A DNA stretch of 64,000 bases, taken from the NCBI RefSeq assembly GCF_008017825.1, contig NZ_VRLS01000012.1, positions 310,001 through 374,000 of the forward strand, read 5' to 3'. A model generated the notes under the pieces. The model ran no database searches and had not been told where the DNA came from. It saw only the letters and a list, made by a program, of their open reading frames with translations. This DNA comes from Mesonia sp008017825. Lineage in GTDB: Bacteria; Bacteroidota; Bacteroidia; Flavobacteriales; Flavobacteriaceae. The position numbers and the translations under genes were made by a program. Below are positions 32,026 through 41,303 of the stretch, one piece after another (the stretch's first letter is position 1; every line of letters begins with the position of its first letter).

Positions 32026-32617
32026 TAATAAGAAGGTCTTCGATTACTTTGACAAAATGTTTGTGCTCTAATTCATGTATTCTCTTTTGTAAACTAGCTA
32101 CCGTTTCATTTTCGTTTACCGGAATTATTTCTTGAGCTATCATTTTTCCTTCATCGTATTTTTCATTTACATAATGAAAACTAATGCCTGTTTCTGTTTC
32201 TTTATTTTCTAGAACAGCCTTATGTACATGAGCACCATACATACCTTTTCCTCCATATTTAGGTAAAAGAGCAGGATGTAGATTGATTATTTTATTAGGA
32301 AAGTTTTTGATGATATTTTTAGGCATCATCCATAAAAATCCAGCCAGTACGATTAGGTCTGGGTCAATATCTTTTAATAAATTTAGCACTTCATGCGTGT
32401 CATAAAAGGCAGATCTATCAAAATGAAGCGCATTAACTTCTAAATCGTGAGCAGTTCTTAAAACTGGTGCTTTTATATTATTTGAAAACACATGGGTAAC
32501 CTCAATTTGATTCGTGTTAGAGAAATATTCGATAATTCGCTTAGCGTTAGATCCTTGCCCAGAGGCGAAGATGACAATTTTCTTGATAGAGGGACTGTTA
32601 TTTGATTCTGAAACCAT
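32018..32617 (-). CDS. purN: phosphoribosylglycinamide formyltransferase
   Basis: 199 residues. IVIFASGQGSNAKRII near 12-27, DLIVLAGFLWMMPKNI near 82, and the catalytic set NLHPALLPKYGGKGMYG near 105 with HYVNEKYDEGKMI near 147 (Asn, His, Asp). It formylates GAR in purine synthesis using 10-formyl-THF. It is followed by rnhA in one transcript and divergent from acpP, a common flavobacterial arrangement. Confidence 0.93.
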   Translation of the reverse strand: MVSESNNSPSIKKIVIFASGQGSNAKRIIEYFSNTNQIEVTHVFSNNIKAPVLRTAHDLEVNALHFDRSAFYDTHEVLNLLKDIDPDLIVLAGFLWMMPKNIIKNFPNKIINLHPALLPKYGGKGMYGAHVHKAVLENKETETGISFHYVNEKYDEGKMIAQEIIPVNENETVASLQKRIHELEHKHFVKVIEDLLINE

Positions 32618-32699
32618 AAATTTTGCAAAATATTAAAAGGTAAAAATAGCTATTAATGTAAAAATACGTAAATTGACACCACATTTTTGGTATTAAAAC

Positions 32700-32728
32700 T
32701 TGTTTTAAAATAAAGTTTTTTATTTTTG
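32700..32728 (+). promoter_or_regulatory. promoter of acpP-fabF-rnc
   Basis: TTG (32700-32702), 18 bp, TATTTTTG (32721-32728), 30 bp before the acpP ATG. Confidence 0.7.
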
Positions 32729-32758
32729 CCACTTAATCAAAATTAAAAATATAAGATT

Positions 32759-32995
32759 ATGTCAGACATTGCATCAAGAGTAAAAGCAATTATCGTTGAT
32801 AAATTAGGAGTTGACGAAAACGAAGTAGTAAACGAAGCTAGCTTTACTAACGATTTAGGTGCGGATTCATTAGATACCGTAGAATTAATTATGGAGTTCG
32901 AAAAAGAATTCGACATTCAAATTCCAGACGACCAGGCAGAAAATATAGCTACTGTTGGTCAAGCTATTTCTTACATCGAGGAAGCAAAAAAATAA
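32759..32995 (+). CDS. acpP: acyl carrier protein
   Basis: 78 residues, acidic and helical. The phosphopantetheine attachment Ser lies in LGADSLDTVELIMEFE (near residue 37). It carries growing acyl chains in type II fatty acid synthesis. fabF follows 12 bp downstream, as usual. Confidence 0.97.
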   Translation: MSDIASRVKAIIVDKLGVDENEVVNEASFTNDLGADSLDTVELIMEFEKEFDIQIPDDQAENIATVGQAISYIEEAKK

Positions 32996-33007
32996 CAAAC
33001 CTATAGT

Positions 33008-34261
33008 ATGGAGTTAAAGCGAGTAGTAGTTACAGGTTTAGGTGCATTGACCCCAATTGGTAACAATATTGAAGAATATTGGGACGGATTGGTTAATGGT
33101 AAGAGTGGGGGTGCCCCAATTACTTATTTTGATACTGAAAAATTTAAAACTAAGTTCGCTTGTGAAATAAAAAACTTCGATTTTGATGCGTATTTTGATC
33201 GTAAAGAGAAAAGAAGATTAGATAGATTTGCTCAGTATGCTATTGTAGCATCAGACGAAGCTATAAAAGATTCTGCTATAGATTTAGATACCATCAATAA
33301 ATACCGTGTTGGTGTTATTTGGGGAGCTGGTATTGGTGGCTTAGAAACCTTTCAAGAAGAGGTTAAAAACTTTGCCAATGGTGATGGTACTCCGCGTTTT
33401 AACCCATTTTTCATTCCTAAGATGATAGCCGATATTGCTCCTGGTAATATCTCTATTAAACATGGATTTATGGGGCCAAACTACACGACTGTTTCAGCTT
33501 GTGCATCATCAGCAAACGCAATGATTGATGCCTTGAATTATATCCGTTTAGGGTATAGTGATGTAATGGTAACAGGAGGTAGTGAAGCAGCAGTAACACA
33601 AGCAGGTATGGGTGGTTTTAATGCGATGCACGCACTTTCCACTAGAAATGAAGATCCACAAAAAGCTTCAAGACCTTTTGATTCAACCAGAGATGGTTTT
33701 GTATTAGGAGAAGGAGCAGGAGCTTTAGTTTTAGAAGAATACGAGCATGCAAAAGCACGTGGAGCAAAAATTTATGCAGAAGTTGTAGGAGGCGGAATGT
33801 CTTCTGATGCTTATCATATGACAGCCCCACACCCAGAAGGAATAGGAGTTGTAGCTGTGATGGAAAATTGTTTACAAAATGCTGGTTTAAAACCAGAAGA
33901 TGTAGATACAATTAATACACACGGTACTTCAACGCCACTAGGTGATGTAGCCGAATTAAAAGCAATTACAAAAGTTTTTGGGGAACACGCTAAGAACATT
34001 AATATTAACTCTACCAAGTCTATGACTGGTCACTTACTAGGTGCTGCTGGAGCTATAGAAGCAATTGCCTCTATTTTAGCAATGAAACATAGTATAGTAC
34101 CACCAACTATAAATCATGAGACGGCAGATGAAAATATTGATTCTTCACTCAATCTTACGCTTAATAAAGCTCAAGAAAGAGAAGTGAATGTTGCTATGAG
34201 TAATACTTTTGGTTTTGGAGGTCACAATGCTTGCGTACTATTTAAAAAGTTAAACGAATAA
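33008..34261 (+). CDS. fabF: beta-ketoacyl-ACP synthase II
   Basis: 417 residues. Catalytic triad visible: Cys in TVSACASSANAM (near 164), His in INTHGTSTPLGD (near 304) and His in KSMTGHLLGAAGAIE (near 341). Gly-rich C-terminal NTFGFGGHNACV. It elongates acyl-ACP with malonyl-ACP. Middle gene of acpP-fabF-rnc. Confidence 0.96.
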   Translation: MELKRVVVTGLGALTPIGNNIEEYWDGLVNGKSGGAPITYFDTEKFKTKFACEIKNFDFDAYFDRKEKRRLDRFAQYAIVASDEAIKDSAIDLDTINKYRVGVIWGAGIGGLETFQEEVKNFANGDGTPRFNPFFIPKMIADIAPGNISIKHGFMGPNYTTVSACASSANAMIDALNYIRLGYSDVMVTGGSEAAVTQAGMGGFNAMHALSTRNEDPQKASRPFDSTRDGFVLGEGAGALVLEEYEHAKARGAKIYAEVVGGGMSSDAYHMTAPHPEGIGVVAVMENCLQNAGLKPEDVDTINTHGTSTPLGDVAELKAITKVFGEHAKNININSTKSMTGHLLGAAGAIEAIASILAMKHSIVPPTINHETADENIDSSLNLTLNKAQEREVNVAMSNTFGFGGHNACVLFKKLNE

Positions 34262-34273
34262 TAATTTCATTTT

Positions 34274-35014
34274 ATGAATGTTATTCGAAATATATTAGGT
34301 TCCCGTTCTGAAAAGAGCGGGAATTTTTTTTCTGAAGTTCAAAAAATTATTGGCTTCAAACCTAAATCTATAGCGCATTATCAAATAGCATTTACCCACA
34401 GATCGCTCAATAAGAAAGATAAAGACGGTAATCCTATAAGTTATGAAAGGTTAGAGTTTTTAGGAGATGCTATGCTTAGCGCTGTAATTGCAGCACATTT
34501 GTTTAATGAAGTTCCGCAAGGGGATGAGGGTTATTTAACCAAAATGAGATCTAAGGTTGTAAGTAGAAAACACCTTAATGAATTAGGAAAAGATCTTAAC
34601 CTCATTAAATATATAGAAACGAATATCCCTACGAGTCATTTTGGAGCTAATATTCATGGAAATTTATTTGAAGCGCTGCTAGGCGCTATTTACCTTGACA
34701 AAGGTTATAAATACTGTGAAAAATTTATATATAAGAAAGTAATTGAACCTTATGTTGATATAGATCAATTAGAAGGGAGAGTTATCAGTTACAAAAGTTT
34801 ACTGATTGAGTGGTGTCAAAAAAATAAAATAAAATTTCATTATGATATTTATGAGGACACAGGCAAAGATGAGCAAAAACATTTTGCGGTTAAACTTCGG
34901 TTAGACGATAAAATTGTTGCTAAGGCGAGAGCCACCTCAAAGAAAAAAGCGGAAGAAAAAGCATCTAAACGAGCGTATTTTGCCAATCAAAGCAAAATTG
35001 ATACCCGAGAATAA
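34274..35014 (+). CDS. rnc: ribonuclease III
   Basis: 246 residues. The endonuclease signature YERLEFLGDAMLSAVI is near 58-73, a second acidic site lies in GNLFEALLGAIYLDKG near 128, and a C-terminal dsRNA-binding domain spans about 170-240 (HFAVKLRLDDKIVAKARATS, KKKAEEKASKRA). It cuts double-stranded RNA in rRNA maturation. It is 12 bp after fabF, so co-transcribed. Confidence 0.95.
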   Translation: MNVIRNILGSRSEKSGNFFSEVQKIIGFKPKSIAHYQIAFTHRSLNKKDKDGNPISYERLEFLGDAMLSAVIAAHLFNEVPQGDEGYLTKMRSKVVSRKHLNELGKDLNLIKYIETNIPTSHFGANIHGNLFEALLGAIYLDKGYKYCEKFIYKKVIEPYVDIDQLEGRVISYKSLLIEWCQKNKIKFHYDIYEDTGKDEQKHFAVKLRLDDKIVAKARATSKKKAEEKASKRAYFANQSKIDTRE

Positions 35015-35099
35015 GAATTATTCTTTATTATTTTTTAACGTGTCCTCAACTTAAATTGTGTAAGGCAAATCTTATCTTTACCTTTATTATTTTAAGAAA

Positions 35100-35585
35100 A
35101 TGATTATGGCTAATAAATTAATGCTCAATACCTTTATAGAGGAAGATTTTGATCTTATTGCCATACATTGTTCTTTAGAAGCATATCACTTATCTTTCTT
35201 GCTCAATAAAACCTTGAACTTTAGATTGCAACGAGAAGAAGTTGATGTAGATTTTACCTATAAAGAAGGGACAGCATTTTATGAACTTTTTAAATATTGT
35301 GACGACTATCAACAATGTAATTATTACTTGGTAGAGAATAAACATAAAATAAAAGCATCCAATTTATATAGCGAAGGTTCATTGTTTAAAGATGATGCGA
35401 CATATTCTACCAATTTAATACCAGAATATAAGAACGTAGATTTTTTCTTGAAGATAGAAAATGAAGGAACAAATATTAATTCTAAAAAAATTATTTCAGA
35501 ATTACATAAAATTACCCCAATAATTACTGCCTATAAAGTAGATTTTGATACTTTAAAGTCTGTAGAAAATTTAACTTTTAGTTGA
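35100..35585 (+). CDS. IPExxxVDY family protein
   Basis: 161 residues of a small family seen in Bacteroidetes. The signature is LIPEYKNVDFFLKIE near 120-134, with Phe in place of the final Tyr. The C-terminus covers KKIISELHKITPIITAYKVD. Function unknown; it regularly precedes pyk. An ATG two codons downstream (35106) is an equally good start. The stop overlaps the pyk ATG (TGATG), so the two are translationally coupled. Confidence 0.85.
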   Translation: MIMANKLMLNTFIEEDFDLIAIHCSLEAYHLSFLLNKTLNFRLQREEVDVDFTYKEGTAFYELFKYCDDYQQCNYYLVENKHKIKASNLYSEGSLFKDDATYSTNLIPEYKNVDFFLKIENEGTNINSKKIISELHKITPIITAYKVDFDTLKSVENLTFS

Positions 35586-37015
35586 TGAATAAAATAAAGA
35601 AAACAAAAATAGTAGCCACTTTAGGACCAGCAACTGCTTCTAAACAGATTCTTAAGTCAATGCTTGAAAAAGGCGTTAATATCTTTAGAATCAATTTCTC
35701 TCATGCAAGTTATGAAGATGTGGTTGAACGTATTAAAATGATACGAGAGCTCAATGAAAAATATGGTTTCAATGCAGGTATTTTAGCCGATTTGCAAGGA
35801 CCAAAACTTCGTGTAGGGATAATGAAAGAAGAGGTGGTGGTAAACAAGGGAGAGGTCATTGTTTTCGCTACCGGAGAAGAATTTAAGGGGACTAAAGAGC
35901 GTGTTTACATGAACTATAATAGCTTTCCTCAAGATGTAAAACCTAAAGAGAGAATTCTTTTAGATGACGGAAAGTTAATTTTTGAAGTTGTAAGTACAAA
36001 TCAAAAGAATGAAGTAGAAGCAAAGGTAATTCAAGGCGGACCTTTACGTTCTCGAAAAGGAGTCAACTTACCAAATACCGATATTTCTCTTCCGGCGCTG
36101 ACCGAAAAAGATATTGAAGATGCTAAGTTTGCTATTAAACAACAGGTAGACTGGATAGCTTTATCATTTGTTAGAAATGCTGAGGACCTACAAGTGCTAC
36201 AAAAAATTATAGACGAACACAGCGACCATAAAATACCAATCGTTGCTAAAATAGAAAAACCTGAAGGGGTTAAGAATATTGATAAAATTGTAGCACATTG
36301 TGATGGTTTGATGGTAGCTCGTGGAGATTTAGGAGTAGAGGTTCCTGCTCATGAAGTTCCATTGATTCAAAAAGAATTAGTCCTAAAAGCTAAAAAAGCA
36401 AGAATCCCAGTAATTATTGCTACCCAAATGATGGAAACGATGATTACGAGTCTTACCCCTACAAGAGCAGAAGTAAACGATGTAGCTAACTCTGTAATGG
36501 ATGGTGCCGACGCTGTGATGCTAAGCGGAGAGACATCTGTAGGGAAATTTCCAGTACAAGTAATTGAAAAAATGGCTCAGATTATTAGAAGTGTAGAGCA
36601 TTCAGATTTAATACAAGTTCCTCACAATCCGCCACATATTCGTACTAAACGTTACATTACTAAATCGGTTTGTTATCACGCAGCGACCATGGCAAATGAG
36701 ATAGATGCCAAAGTAATTTGTACCCTAACTAATAGTGGTTATACAGCGTTTCAAATTTCAGCTTGGAGGCCTTCGGCTAATATTTTAGCATTTACTTCTA
36801 ATAAGAGAATCCTTACACAATTAAGTTTATTATGGGGTGTTAAAGCTTTTTACTATGATAAATTTGTGAGTACAGATGAAACTGTAGAAGATGTAAATCA
36901 GATTGCTAAGGATAAGAAATTCGTAAAGAAGAACGATTTTGTTATTAACCTTGCAGCCATGCCTATTGGAAATAAAGGTATGGTAAATACATTAAGAGTT
37001 TCAGAAATTGATTAA
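35585..37015 (+). CDS. pyk: pyruvate kinase
   Basis: 476 residues from ATG 35585; the TTG one codon upstream falls within the previous gene's end. KIVATLGPAT near 9, FRINFSHAS near 36, the active-site loop VAKIEKPEGVKNIDKI near 221, MVARGDLGVEVP near 245 and ATQMMETMITS-T-PTRAEVNDVAN near 285. It turns PEP and ADP into pyruvate and ATP. The C-terminal domain is complete. It is the last gene of the cluster; an extragenic palindromic element follows. Confidence 0.96.
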   Translation: MNKIKKTKIVATLGPATASKQILKSMLEKGVNIFRINFSHASYEDVVERIKMIRELNEKYGFNAGILADLQGPKLRVGIMKEEVVVNKGEVIVFATGEEFKGTKERVYMNYNSFPQDVKPKERILLDDGKLIFEVVSTNQKNEVEAKVIQGGPLRSRKGVNLPNTDISLPALTEKDIEDAKFAIKQQVDWIALSFVRNAEDLQVLQKIIDEHSDHKIPIVAKIEKPEGVKNIDKIVAHCDGLMVARGDLGVEVPAHEVPLIQKELVLKAKKARIPVIIATQMMETMITSLTPTRAEVNDVANSVMDGADAVMLSGETSVGKFPVQVIEKMAQIIRSVEHSDLIQVPHNPPHIRTKRYITKSVCYHAATMANEIDAKVICTLTNSGYTAFQISAWRPSANILAFTSNKRILTQLSLLWGVKAFYYDKFVSTDETVEDVNQIAKDKKFVKKNDFVINLAAMPIGNKGMVNTLRVSEID

Positions 37016-37021
37016 GTCATA

Positions 37022-37120
37022 TTTGGGCGTTGCGGGTTGAAAGAACCCGCCGCGCTTTCTCTACTCACTTTTTTGTTTAGTCACAAAAAGAGTTCAAACA
37101 TGCGGTTCAATCTCTAACGC
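37022..37120. repeat. extragenic palindromic element with three nested stems
   Basis: About 99 bp, GC-richer than its surroundings. The outer stem is GCGTT / AACGC. Inside are GCGGGTT-GAAAG-AACCCGC and a T-rich/A-rich pair (CTTTTTTG / CACAAAAAG). It begins TTTGGGCGTT and ends CTAACGC, like dispersed elements I recall downstream of genes in other flavobacterial genomes. It may act as a terminator or mRNA 3' stabiliser for pyk and the convergent GNAT gene. Its copy number cannot be seen in one window. Confidence 0.6.
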
Positions 37121-37635
37121 TAAGCTTTTAACTCTAAAATAATATTGTTTTCGTTTCCTATATCTTTCCTATTAGGATTTAATACAAATGAATTGCGCTC
37201 TAATAAAGACAATGATTTGCTGTTTTCGTAATGTGTAAAGGCTTCTATTTTTATTAACTGAAGATCATAAAATGCATAATTTATGATTGCTTGCAAAGCT
37301 TCATTCATAATTCCTTTGCCTTGTTGATTTGCAGCTAAATCATAACCCACTTCTGCAGTCGTTTTATCTTTCGAAAAATGCCATAAACAGATACTTCCAA
37401 TCATTTTTGGGTTCTCTTTTAAAGAAATACTCCAATACAGTAACTCCTTTTTTCGAATCCCTTTTTGAATTTTATAAATAAATGCTAGAGCTTCTTTTTG
37501 ATTTCTTGCAGATGGCCTAGAAACATATTTATTCATTGTAATATCACTCCTTAAATATGCTATTTCTTCCCAGTCTTTAATAGATAAAGCTCTTAAATTT
37601 AACCTTGGAGTCTCTAAAACACAAAATTCTTTCAT
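37120..37635 (-). CDS. GNAT acetyltransferase, RimJ/RimL type
   Basis: 171 residues. LETPRLNLRALSIKDWEEIAYL opens the family pattern; the acetyl-CoA loop AANQQGKGIMNEALQAIINY is near 108-127, and KIEAFTHYENSKSLSLLERN lies near 138. It probably acetylates an N-terminal or small-molecule amine. Substrate unknown. Its stop codon abuts the palindromic element; dinB lies 21 bp upstream in the same direction. Confidence 0.88.
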   Translation of the reverse strand: MKEFCVLETPRLNLRALSIKDWEEIAYLRSDITMNKYVSRPSARNQKEALAFIYKIQKGIRKKELLYWSISLKENPKMIGSICLWHFSKDKTTAEVGYDLAANQQGKGIMNEALQAIINYAFYDLQLIKIEAFTHYENSKSLSLLERNSFVLNPNRKDIGNENNIILELKA

Positions 37636-37656
37636 TGTAGAAAGTTACAAAAAAGT

Positions 37657-38748
37657 TTAAAATTTAAATTTTAGCTGTATATAAACCTCTTTTGGCTCAT
37701 CTTCAACTTTTACTTTCTTATCAGTATTTAAATTAGACAAAGAAATACCTAAAAGCCTCACTGAATCTTTCATTTTTTCTTGGTAAAGTAATTCTTTGGC
37801 GGTTTCTAATATGAGCTCTTTAGAAGCTATAAAATAAGAAAGTGTTTTACTACGAGTTTGTAAACTAAAATCACTATATTTTATTTTTAGAGTTACTGTT
37901 TTTCCAGCAACTTTACTCTTTTTAAGACGGCGTTCAATCTCTTCGGCAATGTGTTCTAAGCGTTCTAACATATAGACTTCCGAAGAAATATTCTCAGAGA
38001 AAGTACGTTCGGCACCCAAAGATTTTCTAATGCGGTTAGGTTTAACCTCACTTAAGTGAATTCCGCGTACAGCGTTATAATAATACGGACCGCTTTTACC
38101 GAAATTTTCCGCTAAAAACTCTAGGGATTTCTCTTTTAAATCTTTTCCCGTAAAAATCCCTAACCCATACATTTTTTCTGCAGTAACTTTTCCCACCCCA
38201 TGAAATTTTCTAATTTCTAAAGCTTCTAAAAAAGAGGCAATCTCTTTGGGGTAAACCGTTTTTTGGCCGTTAGGCTTGTTATAATCGCTGGCAATTTTGG
38301 CTACAAATTTATTGATAGATATTCCTGCGGAAGCATTTAAACCTGTTTTTTCTTTTATCTTCTCTCTAATTTCTTGGGCAATTAAGGTAGCACTGGGATT
38401 GCCCATTTTATTCTCGGTCACATCTAAATACGCCTCGTCTAAGGAAAGTGGTTCGACCAAATCTGTATACTCAAAGAAAATTTTTCTTATTTGTTGAGAA
38501 ACTTCTCGGTAGCGGTCAAAATTTGATTTGACAAAGATAAGATGAGGACAAAGTTTTTGAGCTAATGCCCCGCTCATAGCACTTTTCACCCCAAATTTAC
38601 GCGCTTCATAACTAGCAGCACTCACTACGCCGCGTTTAGAACCTCCACCTACAGCAATTGCTTTTCCTCTTAATTCGGGATTATCGAGTTGCTCTACAGA
38701 GGCGTAAAAAGCATCCATATCTACATGAATTATTTTGCGTAGTGTCAT
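37657..38748 (-). CDS. dinB: DNA polymerase IV (Y-family)
   Basis: 363 residues. Catalytic acidic residues in IIHVDMDAFYASVEQ (near 7-20) and PLSLDEAYLDVT (near 100-111); the helix-hairpin-helix KFHGVGKVTAEKMYGLGI is near 180, and the little-finger domain is C-terminal. It is an error-prone translesion polymerase. No C-terminal clamp-binding motif is obvious. A TAACTTTG box at 38762-38755 lies only 6 bp upstream of the start, so the mRNA may be nearly leaderless. Confidence 0.94.
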   Translation of the reverse strand: MTLRKIIHVDMDAFYASVEQLDNPELRGKAIAVGGGSKRGVVSAASYEARKFGVKSAMSGALAQKLCPHLIFVKSNFDRYREVSQQIRKIFFEYTDLVEPLSLDEAYLDVTENKMGNPSATLIAQEIREKIKEKTGLNASAGISINKFVAKIASDYNKPNGQKTVYPKEIASFLEALEIRKFHGVGKVTAEKMYGLGIFTGKDLKEKSLEFLAENFGKSGPYYYNAVRGIHLSEVKPNRIRKSLGAERTFSENISSEVYMLERLEHIAEEIERRLKKSKVAGKTVTLKIKYSDFSLQTRSKTLSYFIASKELILETAKELLYQEKMKDSVRLLGISLSNLNTDKKVKVEDEPKEVYIQLKFKF

Positions 38749-38824
38749 TAACTACAAAGTTAAAACATGTTTTATGATTAGTGCTTTTACTTAAAACGAT
38801 TCCTATATTTTTTATCTTTATAAG

Positions 38825-39494
38825 ATGAAAAAGAGAAAAACAGCTATTGTATTAGGAGCAACAGGGTTAACGGGCGGACTTTTATTAGACCAACTTCTCA
38901 AAGATGAACGCTATGAGAAAGTAAAAGTTTTTACTAGAAGAAGCCTTGGCTTTACCCATCTAAAATTGGTAGAATTTAAAGTAGATTTATTTCGGTTAAC
39001 CGAACAAAAAAATCATTTTATAGGCGATGAGGTTTTTTGTTGTATTGGGAGCACTCAAAAGAAAACTCCTAATAAAGAAGTTTATAAAAAGGTAGATGTT
39101 GGCATTCCTACACAAGCTTCAGTATTAGCAAAAGAGAATCAAATAAATACTTTTATAATGATTTCTGCGCTTGGCGCGGATTTAGAAAGTTGGTTTTTTT
39201 ATAATCAAATCAAATCAAATCAAAGGAAAGGCAGAAGCTAATGTTCTTCAACAAGAAATAGAACATACTTACATTCTACGACCTTCATTAATTTCTGGTA
39301 AACGGAAAGAAAAACGTCCGTTTGAATTTTTATGGAAACAAATCATGAAGATTGCCAATTTTGCGATGTTAGGACCCTTAAAAAAGTACAAATCTATCTC
39401 TGCATTAACTATTGCTAAAGCAATGCTAGTATTGGCTAATTCTCAATCTAATAAGCAAATTATAGAATCTGAAGAGATAAAAAAACTAGTCTAA
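38825..39494 (+). pseudogene. NAD(P)-binding Rossmann oxidoreductase, frame broken by a TCAAA repeat
   Basis: The first frame gives 138 residues: Rossmann start VLGATGLTGGLLLDQLL (GxxGxxG), CCIGSTQKKTPN near 78, and ISALGADLESWFFYNQIK near 112-129, then a stop at 39239-39241. The sequence continues in another frame from 39225 (GKAEANVLQQEIEHTYILRP, SLISGKRKEKRPFEFLW) to a stop at 39492. Joining the two restores the conserved YNxxKGxAE site. The shift occurs exactly at four tandem TCAAA copies; two or five copies would restore the frame. It is either switched off or decayed. Similar to HTATIP2/YtfG-like NmrA proteins. Confidence 0.85.
39205..39224 (+). repeat. (TCAAA)4 pentanucleotide repeat at a frameshift
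   Basis: Four perfect TCAAA units within a coding region, at the exact point where the frame changes. A copy-number change of -2 or +1 would reopen the reading frame. Confidence 0.85.
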
Positions 39495-39497
39495 TCA

Positions 39498-41174
39498 TTA
39501 TTTATCTTCTTTTTGAATATTGACATGAAAAGGTGGCGCTTTATAGTCCTTATCTAAATAATCTGCAGGGATGGTAGTCATACTTCCGTCACGCTGCGCT
39601 CGATAATGCGGCGATAAGATTTCAATATCCATTTCATTACAACAATCTTGAATATTTTGATGCAATTCTGAATATATTAAAGCCTGTTTGTTGGGTTCTT
39701 TGGTGTAAGCATTTAATTGATAAGAAACATAAAAATCATCTAAACTGGTTTGTAGAACAAAGGGCTGTGGCTTCTTTTGGATGGCATTTGTTCTTAAAGC
39801 CGCTTCAATTAATGCTTCGTTAACTTTTTTATATGGGATATCATACCCTAGTGTAACCGTAGTATTTATGATTAAACCTTCTTGTTCTCCATAGGAAGAG
39901 TAATTAATTGTATTTCCGTTAAGAACAGCTGAATTAGGAATGGTAATTTCTTCGTTTTTGATGGTTCTTAAACGCGTGACTAATAATGTCTTTTCTACCA
40001 CGTTTCCAGAAGTGTTGCCAATATTAATGCGATCTCCAATTTTAAAAGGACGCATATAGGTAATCACCAAACCTGCAACCATATTGGCAATGGCAGATGA
40101 AGATCCTAAAGAAAGTAAAACCCCAAGAAATACCGAAACTCCTTTAAAAATGTTAGAATCTGATCCTGGTAGTAATGGAAATATCAATACAAACATAAAA
40201 GCGTACAACAAAAACCGAACAATAGTAAATGTTGGCATCGCCCAATCTGAATGAAAGCCTGAGATCTCTAATTTTTTATCTTGAATTTCTGAAAAAATAT
40301 ACCTAACAAATCGCATAAAATACCTCATAACAAGTATGATAGCAGCGATTTTTATAATGTTAGGAAAATAGCTCCAAATGGCTGTAAATATCTGTTTAAA
40401 GGATGACCAGATTAAATCAAATAAATAGTCAGACCAACCTCTGGTGAATTCAAATACACTAAAAATTAGTGGGAAGAAGATATAGACTATTAATAAAATT
40501 AAAACCCATTTTACAATCTTCACCAGAAAGAGAATTACAGTCAGCTCTTGCTCTGGAGTAATAAAAGTATAGTTATTATAAGTAAGACTTTTTAGCCATT
40601 TGCTTTTGTGCTTTTCAATAAATAAAATGGTTTTTTTATCTAAAAAAGTAATGAGTTTTAAGGCTAGCCATAAGCCTAAAAGGATTAAAACGGTGAGCCC
40701 TATTTTTAAAAAGATATTTACAGGCACAAAACTTTCGGTTTGTTTATTTAAATTGGCTTCTACAATAACTAGATAAGCTTTAGCAAGTGAATCTATCGTG
40801 GTTTCGTTAGCAAGAGCATCCCGACTTGTAAGACTTAATAAAGTGTTTTTTCCGTAAAGAATATCGGTTTCATTTTCTAGTTTGGCGATAGATAGAGAGT
40901 CTGCAGAGAAACTTTCAAATTTAATCTCTTGGATTCTTTCTGAAATTAGCGAAGCTCTTTCTGCAGCGCTTAAAGATCCCGATTTTGTATAAATAGAAAA
41001 GAGCTCTTCTTTTTGTTTTCCTATAACAGGAAAACCGCCGCGAGTTTTTAAAATGTCATTTTGATTAGATGTTGAATCTTTGGCAACTGCTTGAAGAGGA
41101 ACAACATTTGCAAAACTTGCTAAATGAAAAACAATGAGGAATAAAAAAGAAAAAAAGGTAAATTGTTTTTTCAT
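39498..41174 (-). CDS. MscS-family mechanosensitive channel
   Basis: 558 residues. Signal peptide 1-22 (LFLIVFHLASFA), a periplasmic N-terminal region to about 150, then five or six membrane segments between 155 and 365. The MscS core carries LGVLLSLGSSSAIANMVAGLVITYMRPFKIGDRI near 350-383. The cytoplasmic beta and alpha/beta domains follow, with EITIPNSAVLNG. It releases solutes on hypo-osmotic shock. Longer than E. coli MscS (286) because of the N-terminal extension. Confidence 0.92.
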   Translation of the reverse strand: MKKQFTFFSFLFLIVFHLASFANVVPLQAVAKDSTSNQNDILKTRGGFPVIGKQKEELFSIYTKSGSLSAAERASLISERIQEIKFESFSADSLSIAKLENETDILYGKNTLLSLTSRDALANETTIDSLAKAYLVIVEANLNKQTESFVPVNIFLKIGLTVLILLGLWLALKLITFLDKKTILFIEKHKSKWLKSLTYNNYTFITPEQELTVILFLVKIVKWVLILLIVYIFFPLIFSVFEFTRGWSDYLFDLIWSSFKQIFTAIWSYFPNIIKIAAIILVMRYFMRFVRYIFSEIQDKKLEISGFHSDWAMPTFTIVRFLLYAFMFVLIFPLLPGSDSNIFKGVSVFLGVLLSLGSSSAIANMVAGLVITYMRPFKIGDRINIGNTSGNVVEKTLLVTRLRTIKNEEITIPNSAVLNGNTINYSSYGEQEGLIINTTVTLGYDIPYKKVNEALIEAALRTNAIQKKPQPFVLQTSLDDFYVSYQLNAYTKEPNKQALIYSELHQNIQDCCNEMDIEILSPHYRAQRDGSMTTIPADYLDKDYKAPPFHVNIQKEDK

Positions 41175-41303
41175 ATATATGAAGTTCTAAAACTCTAACT
41201 AATAGTTAAAAGTAGGTAATTTTTGATTTAATTTTAGAGAAGTAAATAAAAATAATATAAGATGACTAGTTTTGTCGCTCACCTGTAAATTAAAATCCAG
41301 TAG

